52,768 nucleotides of DNA from Pseudomonadota bacterium. Lineage in GTDB: Bacteria > Pseudomonadota > Gammaproteobacteria > Steroidobacterales > Steroidobacteraceae. Location of the stretch: contig JAJYFU010000007.1 of NCBI GenBank assembly GCA_021790795.1, positions 1 to 52,768 on the forward strand. Reading direction: 5' to 3'. The notes under the pieces are model-generated. The model ran no database searches and was not told where the DNA came from. It was given only the letters and a program-made list of their open reading frames with translations. The translations under genes were made by a program, and so were the position numbers. This document shows, piece by piece, positions 41,787-49,328 of the stretch. Every line of letters begins with the position of its first letter. Position 1 is the first letter of the stretch.

Positions 41787-43283
41787 TCAGTTGCTGGGCG
41801 CGAACCAGGGCGCCCGAGCTGTCATGATGAGCTTGCCCGCCTCTTCCGGCGCCAATCCCTCGATATCGTTCAGGTCATCGATCGACTGCTCGGCGAGATC
41901 CTCGCGTGTGCACACCCCGCGGCGCGCCAGCGCCAGCGCCAGATCCGGGCTCATGCCCTCGAGCAGCAGCAGATCGTCGGCGGGCATCGACTGATCCAGC
42001 GACTCCTCGCTGGCGATCGCCTGAGTCAAGAGCACGTCGCGCGCCCGGTTGCGCAGCTCTTTGACGATCCCCTCGTCGAACTCGGCGATCGAGGCGAGTT
42101 CGCCTTGTGGAACGTAGGCGATCTCCTCGATGGTCGAGAAGCCCTCCTGCGCCAGGATGGTCGCCACGTCCTCGTCGACGTCGAGCTGCTTCATGAACAG
42201 CTGTACCAATGACTTGGATTCGGTCTCGCTCTTGGCCTCGGCATCAGACTCGGTCATCACGTTCAGCTCCCAGCCGGTCAACTGGCTGGCCAGGCGGATG
42301 TTCTGTCCGCCGCGGCCGATCGCCTGGGACAACTTGTCCTCGGCCACCGCGATGTCCATGCTGTGGGAATCCTCGTCGACGACGATGGAGTGGACCTCGG
42401 CGGGCGACATGGCGTTGATGACGAACTGAGCCGGGTTCTCGTCGTGGGGAATGATGTCGACACGCTCGCCGGCGATCTCGTTGGAGACCGCCTGCACACG
42501 CGAGCCGCGCATGCCGACGCAGGCACCGACCGGGTCGATGCGCGCGTCGGTGCTTCGTACGGCGATCTTGGCGCGCACTCCCGGATCACGCGCCGCGCCG
42601 AGGATGTGGATCAGCCCCTGGCCGACCTCGGGGACCTCGAGCTTGAACAGCTCGATCAGGAACTCCGGGGCGGTGCGCGTCAAAAACAGCTGCGGGCCGC
42701 GCAGTTCGGAGCGCACCTCGCGCAGGAACGCCTTGATGCGGTCCTGGGCCTTGACCTGCTCGCGCGGAATCATGTCGGTGCGCGGCACGAAACCCTCGGC
42801 GTTCGAGCCGAGATCGATGTAGATCCCGTTGCGGTCGACCCGCTTGACGACGCCGCTGACGAGCGTGCCCACCCGGTCGTGGTAGGCGTCCACCACCTGC
42901 CGCCGCTCGGCTTCGCGCACTTTCTGCACGATGACCTGCTTGGCCTGCTGGGCGGCGATGCGCCCGAAGGCGACCGACTCGATCGGCTGCTCGACGAACC
43001 CGTCGATCTGCGCGTTCGGATCGAGATCGCGAGCATCCTCGAAACGCAGCTCCCGGTCCGGCGCCTGCAGCTCCGTCGAATCGTCGGCGAAAACCTTCCA
43101 CCGGCGGAACGTGTCGTAATCGCCGCTGCGCCGGTCGATCGCCACCCGCACATCCCACTCCTCGCCGTGCTTGCGGCGCGTCGCGGCGGCGAGCGCGGCC
43201 TCGAGCGCCTCGAAAATCACATCTTTGTCGACGCCCTTCTCGTTCGAGACGGCATCGACAACCATCAGGATTTCCTTGTTCAC
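41787..43283 (-). CDS. nusA: Transcription termination/antitermination protein NusA
   Basis: NusA modulates pausing, termination and antitermination by RNA polymerase. The 498-residue product has the N-terminal RNAP-binding domain ([17 protein letters not shown]), an S1 domain (about 130-200), two KH domains ([27 protein letters not shown] and [25 protein letters not shown]) and two C-terminal acidic helix-hairpin repeats as in E. coli. GTG 43283 was chosen: GAGGTGAG lies just upstream and family homology starts there. The gap to rimP is 42 bases. Hairpins in the operon leader could allow NusA to control its own synthesis. Confidence 0.96.
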   Translation of the reverse strand: MNKEILMVVDAVSNEKGVDKDVIFEALEAALAAATRRKHGEEWDVRVAIDRRSGDYDTFRRWKVFADDSTELQAPDRELRFEDARDLDPNAQIDGFVEQPIESVAFGRIAAQQAKQVIVQKVREAERRQVVDAYHDRVGTLVSGVVKRVDRNGIYIDLGSNAEGFVPRTDMIPREQVKAQDRIKAFLREVRSELRGPQLFLTRTAPEFLIELFKLEVPEVGQGLIHILGAARDPGVRAKIAVRSTDARIDPVGACVGMRGSRVQAVSNEIAGERVDIIPHDENPAQFVINAMSPAEVHSIVVDEDSHSMDIAVAEDKLSQAIGRGGQNIRLASQLTGWELNVMTESDAEAKSETESKSLVQLFMKQLDVDEDVATILAQEGFSTIEEIAYVPQGELASIAEFDEGIVKELRNRARDVLLTQAIASEESLDQSMPADDLLLLEGMSPDLALALARRGVCTREDLAEQSIDDLNDIEGLAPEEAGKLIMTARAPWFAPSN

Positions 43284-43325
43284 TGCTCTCACCTCTGCAC
43301 CAGTCGTCACCGCGCGCATCGCCGC

Positions 43326-43778
43326 TCAACCCGCCAGTCTTGCCTTGGCCAACTCTTCATAGCGTACCGTCACATGTTCGCCGTCAACGTCAAGCTCGAT
43401 CCCCGCATCCCCGGCCGCCACCAGCATGCCGGTATAGCGGCGCCGACCCTCGCGCGGCGTCGCGAGCTCGACGAACACCCGCTGGCCGGCGAATCGCTCG
43501 AAATGCTCGCGCGTGCGCAGCACCCGGTCGAATCCCGGCGAGGACACCTCGAGCGTGTATGCCGTGGGAACCGGGTCCTCGACATCCAGCAGCGCCGACA
43601 CCTCACGGCTGACGCGCTCGCAGTCCTCGATCCCCACGCCACCGGCCCGGTCGATGTACAGTCGCACGAGCGCGCTGCCGCGCCCGGCCCCGTACTCCAA
43701 ATCAACCAACTCGTAGCCCAACCGCCCGATCAACGGCTCAATGAGGGCGATCAGCCGCTCGCGCAATGTCGCCGACAT
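43326..43778 (-). CDS. rimP: Ribosome maturation factor RimP
   Basis: RimP aids 30S subunit assembly. The 150-residue product begins MSATLRERLIALIEPLIGRLGYELVDLEY and contains RLYIDRAGGVGIEDCERVSREVSALLDVEDPVP and YTLEVSSPGFDRVLRTREHFERFAGQ, the diagnostic family segments. ATG 43778 has GGGAG about 8 bases upstream; 15 further upstream codons are open but unlike the family. It is first in the rimP-nusA-infB-rbfA-truB operon. Confidence 0.96.
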   Translation of the reverse strand: MSATLRERLIALIEPLIGRLGYELVDLEYGAGRGSALVRLYIDRAGGVGIEDCERVSREVSALLDVEDPVPTAYTLEVSSPGFDRVLRTREHFERFAGQRVFVELATPREGRRRYTGMLVAAGDAGIELDVDGEHVTVRYEELAKARLAG

Positions 43779-43803
43779 CGATCCGCTCCCGTAACGTGGC
43801 CCC

Positions 43804-43831
43804 AAAAACGCAAAACGGGCCACCCGGCCCG
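43804..43831 (-). terminator. Terminator-like hairpin just upstream of rimP
   Basis: On the minus strand a 6 bp stem CGGGCC/GGCCCG with a 4-base loop is followed at once by TTTTGCGTTTTT. That is an intrinsic-terminator pattern, only 26 bases before the rimP start, so operon transcripts starting upstream must read through it. It is the second of two such elements in the leader. Confidence 0.6.
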
Positions 43832-43848
43832 CCCAGCCAGAGCAACGA

Positions 43849-43867
43849 GCACTGCCCCCCTCAGTGC
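43849..43867 (-). other. Small hairpin in the rimP-nusA leader
   Basis: GCACTG (43849-43854) and CAGTGC (43862-43867) form a perfect 6 bp stem around a C-rich 7-base loop (G-rich when read on the minus strand). It lies between the two terminator-like elements and might compete with or help fold them. No T-run follows. Confidence 0.45.
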
Positions 43868-43890
43868 ACTACCCGTTTGCCGGCCGCCCA

Positions 43891-43917
43891 AAAACAAAAA
43901 GCCCCTCGGGGGGCTTT
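43891..43917 (-). terminator. Strong intrinsic terminator upstream of the rimP-nusA operon
   Basis: On the minus strand an 8 bp stem AAAGCCCC/GGGGCTTT with a 4-base loop is followed by TTTTTGTTTT. This is a textbook Rho-independent terminator pointing toward rimP. It ends 113 bases before rimP and lies just 8 bases after the stop of the small minus-strand frame at 43925-44140. It could end that gene, end a short RNA starting near 43990, or act as an attenuator of the nusA operon. Confidence 0.75.
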
Positions 43918-43924
43918 CTGGCTG

Positions 43925-44140
43925 TCACGCTGTCGGGGCGCTCACCCGAGGGCACAGCCGCTCCGCTCTCCGCAGCCGAGGCCCGCGGAGGATGCGCATT
44001 GTACGCTCAAGACCCTCGCGCTGGAAGGCTTTTTTCCGCTGACCGGGCCGCTCCCGTTCCTGCCGGCACGAGTCCGCCCGCCGGCGCCCCCTACGGCCCA
44101 TGTAATCCGCGGCTTCTGGCCCTTGGGGTTTCCGGCGCAT
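43925..44140 (-). CDS. Possible small Arg-rich protein with a near-perfect ribosome site
   Basis: A 71-codon frame starts at ATG 44140. Eight to ten bases upstream the minus strand reads TAACGGAGGTGA, almost the full complement of the 16S rRNA 3' end, and an intrinsic terminator follows 8 bases after the stop. The product is very basic (MRRKPQGPEAADYMGRRGRR, then many Arg and Lys) with one or two cysteines and no recognisable family. Codon use is atypical (several CGG, AGG, AGA, fewer G/C third positions). The ribosome site and terminator argue for a gene; the composition argues for chance. I do not recognise it. Confidence 0.38.
   Translation of the reverse strand: MRRKPQGPEAADYMGRRGRRRADSCRQERERPGQRKKAFQREGLERTMRILRGPRLRRAERLCPRVSAPTA
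43998..44003 (-). promoter_or_regulatory. Possible -10 element in the rimP-nusA leader region
   Basis: The minus strand reads TACAAT (five of six to consensus), inside the small Arg-rich frame. The -35 region is poor. Starting about 7 bases downstream it would give an RNA of about 100 bases ending at the strong terminator at 43891-43917, or the nusA operon mRNA after read-through. Confidence 0.35.
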
Positions 44141-44411
44141 CCTGTGCTTCACCTCCGTTAGGCCCTTGCGTTGACAGCCCAGGGGGGCACTGTACGAGCC
44201 GGAATACCGCGCCCAGAGGGCGTCGCTACCGGGCCCAGGATCGTGCTGCGGCGCCCCGGCGCACCAGAGCCCTCGGGCGGATTGCTGTCCGACCGCCCGG
44301 TGTGTGCGCCGGCAATGGCTCGGGTCCTTGCCGCTATCGCGGTTCACCCCAAGCAGCCGATAATGGCGCATGGGACGTGGAAGTCTAGCGCGCTCGGGGG
44401 AGATTCTCGGC
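44141..44411 (+). other. Leader region of sdaA, no gene seen
   Basis: The full gene-poor stretch between rimP and sdaA runs from 43779 to 44411. Apart from the elements listed separately it holds no tRNA (there is no GGTTCGA-type T loop on either strand, unlike E. coli, which has metY here). TTGACA at 44171-44176 on the plus strand is a perfect -35 hexamer, but the matching -10 position (TACGAG at 16 bases) is weak. The distance to sdaA would leave a leader of about 200 bases. Confidence 0.4.
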
Positions 44412-45779
44412 ATGTCGCTCAGTGTGTTCGACATCTTCAAGGTCGGCATCGGACCTTCCAGCTCGCACACCATGGGGCCGATGCAGGCCGCGTTCCAGTT
44501 CGTGCGCGATCTGGAGCAGACCGGCCTGCTCGCGCCGCTCGAGACGGTCACGGTGCGGCTGTACGGCTCGCTGGCGCTCACCGGCCTCGGCCACGGCACC
44601 GATCGGGCGATACTCATGGGGCTCTCGGGCGCGTTGCCCGAATCGGTCGATCCGGATGCCATCGAGCCCACCCTGCGGCGCATCCGCTCCAGCGGGCGCA
44701 TCGCCCTTCTCGGGACTCACGAGATCGCCTTCGATGAGCGTACGCAGCTGCTGTTGCTGCGTGGCGAACGGCTTCCTCAACATCCAAACGGCATGCGCTT
44801 CACCGCCGCGGCGGCCAGCGGCACGCCGCTTTGCGAGCAGGAGTACTACTCGATCGGCGGCGGATTCATCGTGCGCGCCGGAGACGACAGGGCGCGGGAC
44901 GCGAGCGCCCCCGCGGGCATACCCTATCCGTTCTCGAACGCGCGCGAGCTGCTGAGCCAGTGTCGCGACAACGGCCTGGAGATCTTCGAGCTCATGCTCG
45001 CCAACGAATGTGCGCGCTCGAGCGAGGCCAGCGTGCGCGCCGGCCTCGAGCGCATCTGGAACGTGATGCAGGCATGCGTCGAGCGCGGCTTCAGGCAGAA
45101 CGGTGTGCTGCCCGGACCGCTGAAAGTGCGGCGCCGCGCCCCGAAGCTGTACCGGCAGCTGACCGAAAGCGCGACGGCTCGCCCCCTGGAGGCGCTCGAC
45201 TGGGTCGACGCGTTTGCCTTGGCGGTGAACGAGGAAAATGCCTCCGGCGGGCGCGTGGTGACCGCGCCAACCAACGGCGCGGCGGGCATCGTCCCGGCGG
45301 TGCTGCATTTCTACCGCCGCTTCGAGCCCGGCGCCAGCGACGAGGGCGTGCTGCGTTTCCTGCTCACCGCCGGCGCAATCGGCATGCTCTACAAGCAGAA
45401 CGCGTCGATCTCGGGAGCCGAAATGGGCTGCCAGGGCGAGGTCGGCGTAGCCTGCTCGATGGCCGCCGGAGCCCTGGTGGCGGCCTTGCAAGGCAGCAAC
45501 GAGCAGATCGAGAACGCGGCGGAAATCGGCATGGAGCACAATCTCGGGCTGACCTGTGATCCGGTCGGCGGACTGGTGCAGATTCCGTGCATCGAGCGCA
45601 ATGCCATGGGCGCCGTGAAGGCCATCAATGCCGCACGGCTCGCCATGCGCGGCGACGGGAGCCACAAGGTGTCCCTCGACCACGTGATCCTGACCATGCG
45701 TCAGACCGGCGCGGACATGTCCACGATTTACAAGGAGACTTCACAGGGAGGATTGGCGGTGAACGTCACCGAGTGCTGA
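44412..45779 (+). CDS. sdaA: L-serine ammonia-lyase (iron-sulfur type)
   Basis: This enzyme deaminates L-serine to pyruvate using a [4Fe-4S] cluster. The 455-residue single-chain form starts [24 protein letters not shown], the beta-domain signature. The alpha domain has [19 protein letters not shown], then [21 protein letters not shown] and [25 protein letters not shown], whose cysteines bind the cluster. ATG 44412 was chosen because the conserved N-terminus begins there. Length matches E. coli SdaA and SdaB (about 455). No neighbour shares its pathway. Confidence 0.95.
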   Translation: MSLSVFDIFKVGIGPSSSHTMGPMQAAFQFVRDLEQTGLLAPLETVTVRLYGSLALTGLGHGTDRAILMGLSGALPESVDPDAIEPTLRRIRSSGRIALLGTHEIAFDERTQLLLLRGERLPQHPNGMRFTAAAASGTPLCEQEYYSIGGGFIVRAGDDRARDASAPAGIPYPFSNARELLSQCRDNGLEIFELMLANECARSSEASVRAGLERIWNVMQACVERGFRQNGVLPGPLKVRRRAPKLYRQLTESATARPLEALDWVDAFALAVNEENASGGRVVTAPTNGAAGIVPAVLHFYRRFEPGASDEGVLRFLLTAGAIGMLYKQNASISGAEMGCQGEVGVACSMAAGALVAALQGSNEQIENAAEIGMEHNLGLTCDPVGGLVQIPCIERNAMGAVKAINAARLAMRGDGSHKVSLDHVILTMRQTGADMSTIYKETSQGGLAVNVTEC

Positions 45780-45872
45780 AGGCAAATCGTCACAGCCGTC
45801 CGTCCCGGCAGGTCGGAGCCGGATGGCCTGCGCGATTCGCAATGGGCTTGCAGGAGACCGGCGCGTTCGCCG

Positions 45873-46895
45873 TTAACGCGACTCGCCGCCGGCTGCGACC
45901 GCGACGCGGTTGCGTCCAGCGCTCTTGGCGTCATACAGCGCCGAATCCGCCCGGTGGCGCAGCGTCTCGAGCGAATCGCCCGCGCGTGCCGCCGCTGCGC
46001 CGATCGACAGAGTCACATCGCCCGCGAATTGGGCTCCGTCGGGATGCACGATCAGCATGCGCTGCGCCGCCGAACGGACCGTCTCCGCCAGCGCCGCCGC
46101 CGCGGCCAGCGATTTGCCGCGCAGGAGCACCGCAAACTCGTCCCCGCCGATGCGCGCAGCGAGGTCGTCGCCGGCCAGCCGCTCGCGCAGGATTTCCGCG
46201 ACTTTCACCAGCACTTTGTCGCCGACCACATGGCCGTGCGTGTCGTTGATGCGCTTGAAGTAATCGATGTCGATGGCCAACAGCGCCACGTGCATCAGTC
46301 CGTCCGGGTTGTCCTCGCCTTCGATCGCGCGGTGCAGGCCGTTGAGATTGGCCAGCTGGGTGAGCGGATCGCGCTGCGGCTCGATATGCGCGCGCTCCAG
46401 CCGCTCAATGATGCCGACGACCTCCTCGCGCTGTCTGGCGAGCTGCGCGTGCAGGGCGCTCAGCCGCGAGCACACCTGCTCGGATTGCGCGAGCAGGCTG
46501 CCGATCAGCGCAGGCACGGCCTCAGGCTCCGCCATCTGCTGCGCCGCCGCCGCGAGCGTCTCGGTGAAGTGCCCCAGAGTCTCTTCGGCGTCGGCCGTGT
46601 CCTGCTCGGTGCGCCCGATCAGCTCGCGCAGATCCCGCTGCGCCAGCTCGAACATCTCCACGTCGCGGGCGGCGATGTGCAGCGCATGCAGGCGCCGGAC
46701 GTCGGCGTCCGAGACAGGCGACGCCGACGCCAGAAGCTTCTCCACCTCCTGGCTCAGCGGGGGATTGAGCTGCGCGGCATGCTCGTACCAGACCGTATAG
46801 CTCAGCGGATGGTACCCGGCCGGGTGCGGTGACATCAGCTGCAGCACGCGCCGGAGAATCTCGGCGCTTTCTTCCCTCGATTGCTGGTAAAGCAT
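45873..46895 (-). CDS. GGDEF-domain diguanylate cyclase
   Basis: The 340-residue soluble protein should make cyclic di-GMP. The C-terminal GGDEF domain (about 173-335) has DPLTQLANLNGL, the metal site LLAIDIDYFKRINDTHGH and an intact signature GGDEF at 250-254. The inhibitory RxxD site five residues before it reads AGDD, so product feedback is probably lost. The N-terminal 170 residues are helical and coiled-coil-like, with no membrane segment and no domain I recognise; they may sense or dimerise. The ATG lies just below an AT-rich patch (about 46913-46940), which probably contains the promoter. It is next to csrA, and c-di-GMP and Csr circuits often interact. Confidence 0.9.
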   Translation of the reverse strand: MLYQQSREESAEILRRVLQLMSPHPAGYHPLSYTVWYEHAAQLNPPLSQEVEKLLASASPVSDADVRRLHALHIAARDVEMFELAQRDLRELIGRTEQDTADAEETLGHFTETLAAAAQQMAEPEAVPALIGSLLAQSEQVCSRLSALHAQLARQREEVVGIIERLERAHIEPQRDPLTQLANLNGLHRAIEGEDNPDGLMHVALLAIDIDYFKRINDTHGHVVGDKVLVKVAEILRERLAGDDLAARIGGDEFAVLLRGKSLAAAAALAETVRSAAQRMLIVHPDGAQFAGDVTLSIGAAAARAGDSLETLRHRADSALYDAKSAGRNRVAVAAGGESR

Positions 46896-46975
46896 GCGGG
46901 TGAACAGGCGAGGCTTTATTATTACTTATTGTAATGTAGCAGCGCGCGCGCGCCCTTGCACGCCCAGCATCGGAC

Positions 46976-47004
46976 AACGCCGCCGCGGTGTCCGCGGCGG
47001 CGTT
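46976..47004 (-). terminator. Long GC hairpin downstream of csrA
   Basis: AACGCCGCCGCGG and its exact complement form a 13 bp stem with a 3-base loop, 72 bases beyond the csrA stop. No clear T-run follows on either strand. A second stem, CTGGGCGCC/GGCGCCCAG (47039-47068), lies closer to csrA. Together they may end or stabilise the csrA mRNA. Confidence 0.5.
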
Positions 47005-47076
47005 GATGGATGAACGATCGACTTATCGATGAAGTGTCCTGGGCGCCACGCCCCCCGGGGGCGCCCAGAGGGCGTC

Positions 47077-47310
47077 TCAGGCGCCCGGCGGCGCGAAGCT
47101 CGGCACGGACTTCGGCGCCTCGCCATTGACAGCGCCGGCAGCGCGCTGTTCGCGCTTGATCCGCTCGTAAATCTCCTCCCGATGCACCGCCACGTGCTTG
47201 GGCGCATTGATACCGACGCGCACCTGGTTGCCCTTGACGCCGAGCACCGTGATGGTGACGTCGTCCCCGATCATCACGGTCTCGCCGACTCGCCTTGTAA
47301 GAATGAGCAT
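47077..47310 (-). CDS. csrA: Carbon storage regulator CsrA
   Basis: CsrA binds GGA motifs in mRNA leaders and controls translation and stability of metabolic, motility and biofilm messages. The 77-residue product begins [20 protein letters not shown] and has [28 protein letters not shown], with the RNA-binding Arg of VHREEI. The C-terminal tail (after about 57) is longer and Pro/Ala-rich. AGAGGA is the ribosome site and also contains a GGA, so CsrA may repress its own translation. It lies 55 bases beyond the FecR-type gene on the same strand. Confidence 0.97.
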   Translation of the reverse strand: MLILTRRVGETVMIGDDVTITVLGVKGNQVRVGINAPKHVAVHREEIYERIKREQRAAGAVNGEAPKSVPSFAPPGA

Positions 47311-47365
47311 CTGCTGGTCCTCTCTAGGTGTTTATGGTCCAAATCTACGATCCGATCCCATCGGC

Positions 47366-48394
47366 TCATTGGGGGACGCCCCCCCCCTGCCGATCCGTGG
47401 CTCGGTAACCCAGAACGAACGCTCCGTCCTCGTGAGTGACGGTGAGCGGCTCGATCCGGGCAATACGATCGAGGGTCGCGCCGACGTTGCGTACGCTGAA
47501 CGCTCCACCGATCTGCATGCGGGCCGCACGCGGATCGGCAATGACGATGCGCTGCGCGGTATAGCGGCTCAAATCACTGACGAACGCGGAAAGCGGCTCG
47601 CCGCGGGTCTCGATGATGCCCTGGCGCCAGCGAATCACGTTTAGCGCCCGCGCCGGGTGAACGTCGGCGATCAACCCGACCGGTGAATACTCGATCTGCT
47701 GGTTGGTCGTCAGACGGCGGATCCATGACGGCGTGCGCGCCCCCCCGGACAGCCCCTCCACCGAGACCATCCCGCTGACGACCGTCACCAGCACATCGCC
47801 ATCGGTCTTGCGGTAGACGTCGAACCGCGTCCCGAGCACCTGCACCTCGCTGTGCGCCAGCAGGATCCGGAACGGCCGCGCCGGATCGTGCACCACTTCG
47901 AAAAACACCTCGCCGCGGAGCAATCGCACCTTGCGGTTATCGGGGCTGCCGATCCAGCGCAGACGCGTGTTCGTGTTCAGATATGCGACGCTGCCATCCG
48001 GCAGCACCACGCTGCGGATCTGACCGACCTTCGTGCCGTAGGTGCGCGGCAGATACCCCCGGCCCCACAGCCACAGCCCGCCCGCGGCAACCACCACGAG
48101 CACCGCCGTGGCGGTGACCCCAACGAGCCACAGCGCTCGACCGTCCAGCCTCGCCCGCCGCGGCGCCTCCGCCGCACTCGCAGCCAGCGCGGCCCGCGCG
48201 GGCCCCTTGAGCTCAGCGGCCACATCCAATATCGCGCGTAATTCACTGAATTCCTCGGCATGCAGCGTATCGGCCAACCAGGCCTCGAGAGCACGCTGCC
48301 GCGCGGGTGTCAGCCCTCGGCCCATACGGGTCAGCCACCGCGCCGCCTGAGCCCGCGCGCGCCGCCGCCGATCGAGGAATGCGTCGAAAGTCAA
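47366..48394 (-). CDS. FecR-type anti-sigma factor/signal transducer
   Basis: FecR proteins sit in the inner membrane, hold a FecI-type sigma factor on the cytoplasmic side and receive the signal from a TonB-dependent transducer on the periplasmic side. The 342-residue product has a cytoplasmic N-domain (RAQAARWLTRMGRGLTPARQRALEAWL), a membrane helix (about 89-110), the FecR periplasmic domain (VVLPDGSVAYLNTNTRLRW, VRLLRGEVFFEVVHDPARPF) and a C-terminal STN-like region. The start is a TTG at 48394 that overlaps the sigma gene stop (TTGA), with GGAGGT before it. The pair is coupled. With the STN-bearing receptor 1 kb upstream it forms a complete Fec-type circuit. Confidence 0.92.
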   Translation of the reverse strand: MTFDAFLDRRRRARAQAARWLTRMGRGLTPARQRALEAWLADTLHAEEFSELRAILDVAAELKGPARAALAASAAEAPRRARLDGRALWLVGVTATAVLVVVAAGGLWLWGRGYLPRTYGTKVGQIRSVVLPDGSVAYLNTNTRLRWIGSPDNRKVRLLRGEVFFEVVHDPARPFRILLAHSEVQVLGTRFDVYRKTDGDVLVTVVSGMVSVEGLSGGARTPSWIRRLTTNQQIEYSPVGLIADVHPARALNVIRWRQGIIETRGEPLSAFVSDLSRYTAQRIVIADPRAARMQIGGAFSVRNVGATLDRIARIEPLTVTHEDGAFVLGYRATDRQGGGVPQ

Positions 48395-48960
48395 TCGACC
48401 TCCACCAGATCAATGCCTTGCATCGACAACCTCACGCGACATTGCTTCAGCGCGCGCGTCATTCGCTTGTCCACACGCCGTTCGGAGATCCCCAGCCGCC
48501 GGGCGATTTCCTTGCGCGACTCGCCCTGCACGTGTGCCAGCACGAACACCGTGCGCAACGCAGAGGGCAGCTCGCCGATCACTTGAGCCACGCGCTGCTC
48601 GATCTGCTCGGCCATGACCCGCCGCTCCGGCTCCCCGCGCAGGTCCGGCACCTGCTCCATTCCCGCCGGTCCGCTGATCACCGCGCTCTCGACGCGGCGG
48701 CGGCGCAATTGCATCAGCGCGTATTGGGTCGCGACCTTGAAGAGGATGGCCCGCGGAAACAGCACCTGCTCCGGCCGGTACATCCGATGCAGCTTCTCGT
48801 AGGTGTCCTGAATGGCCTCCCGCGCCAGATCAACCCGGCCAAGCATTTGGGTGAGGTAGGCGAGCAGCTGCGCCTCATGTGTACGGCACAGCTGGTCGAA
48901 GAACGCGTCCGCTCCCCCGGATCTGGGAAACCGCTTGATTTCGCCCAATGGCTTATCCAC
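48391..48960 (-). CDS. FecI-type ECF sigma factor
   Basis: The 189-residue product has the two sigma regions of ECF factors: sigma-2 (about 20-90, LAYLTQMLGRVDLAREAIQDTYEKL) and sigma-4 with a helix-turn-helix (about 120-180, LRTVFVLAHVQGESRKEIARRLGISERRVDKRM). It lacks other sigma domains. The GTG start at 48960 has AAGGA 5 bases before it. It overlaps the FecR gene. Expected targets are the TonB-dependent receptor at 49329-52331 and perhaps the lasso genes, by analogy with FecI systems; I cannot show a shared promoter motif by eye. Confidence 0.93.
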   Translation of the reverse strand: MDKPLGEIKRFPRSGGADAFFDQLCRTHEAQLLAYLTQMLGRVDLAREAIQDTYEKLHRMYRPEQVLFPRAILFKVATQYALMQLRRRRVESAVISGPAGMEQVPDLRGEPERRVMAEQIEQRVAQVIGELPSALRTVFVLAHVQGESRKEIARRLGISERRVDKRMTRALKQCRVRLSMQGIDLVEVD

Positions 48961-49054
48961 TCCCTTCCTTACCCATTAAGATGCTCGAGATTCACTTTGC
49001 CCCCCCGGCAGTGCAAAAATATTGGCTCGGACTGCCGGTCGCGCTACGATGCGA

Positions 49055-49060
49055 CATAAT
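49055..49060 (+). promoter_or_regulatory. Possible -10 element for the lasso precursor gene
   Basis: CATAAT (five of six to the -10 consensus) lies 70 bases before the precursor ATG. The -35 position at 17 bases (CTGCCG) is poor, so it may need an activator or an alternative sigma factor. The element is in the 169-base gap between the divergent sigma factor and precursor genes. Confidence 0.35.
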
Positions 49061-49129
49061 CCGCCCGCTCGCGAAGCGCGCGGAAAGATCGTCTTGCGAT
49101 GCGCAGTGTGCCGACCCGGAGAAGCCATC

Positions 49130-49306
49130 ATGAACACACCGGCGTGCGAGGAAGGGCTCGAACCGGCCGGTTCCGCCGGGGCGGCCCCGGCGGAACCCTT
49201 GATCGAGCCAGAGCCCGAACTGGTCGAGCTCGGCAAGATATCCCAGACCCAGGGCGGGCTACTGGGCGCGAAATACGACTCGGCGGTCGGCTGGCAGTAT
49301 TACTGA
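49130..49306 (+). CDS. Lasso peptide precursor (leader plus 17-residue core)
   Basis: The 58-residue product starts at ATG 49130, with GGAG 8 bases upstream. Residues 1-41 look like a leader: acidic, Pro/Ala-rich, with P29-x-L31-x3-G35, the PxLxxxG element known to be read by lasso RRE proteins, and Thr40 at the penultimate leader position. Residues 42-58, GGLLGAKYDSAVGWQYY, fit a class II lasso core: Gly at position 1, Asp at position 9 for a nine-residue macrolactam ring, then an eight-residue tail with Trp14, Tyr16 and Tyr17 as possible plugs. The leader lacks the usual Tyr before PxL. It faces the TonB receptor gene 22 bases away and is divergent from the sigma factor. Cleavage after Gly42, giving an eight-residue ring, is less likely. 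Confidence 0.85.
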   Translation: MNTPACEEGLEPAGSAGAAPAEPLIEPEPELVELGKISQTQGGLLGAKYDSAVGWQYY

Positions 49307-49328
49307 AAAGCGCGAAATCCGGGCCGAT

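Noticed and set aside
43779-44411. A tRNA gene or secG before rimP, as in many gammaproteobacteria.
   Set aside because: No T-loop GGTTCGA, acceptor stem pairing or SecG-like frame is visible on either strand.
49022-49129. A longer start for the lasso precursor (GTG 49022, giving 94 residues).
   Set aside because: The extra 36 residues are basic and unlike lasso leaders, while ATG 49130 has a properly spaced GGAG and gives a leader of usual length.
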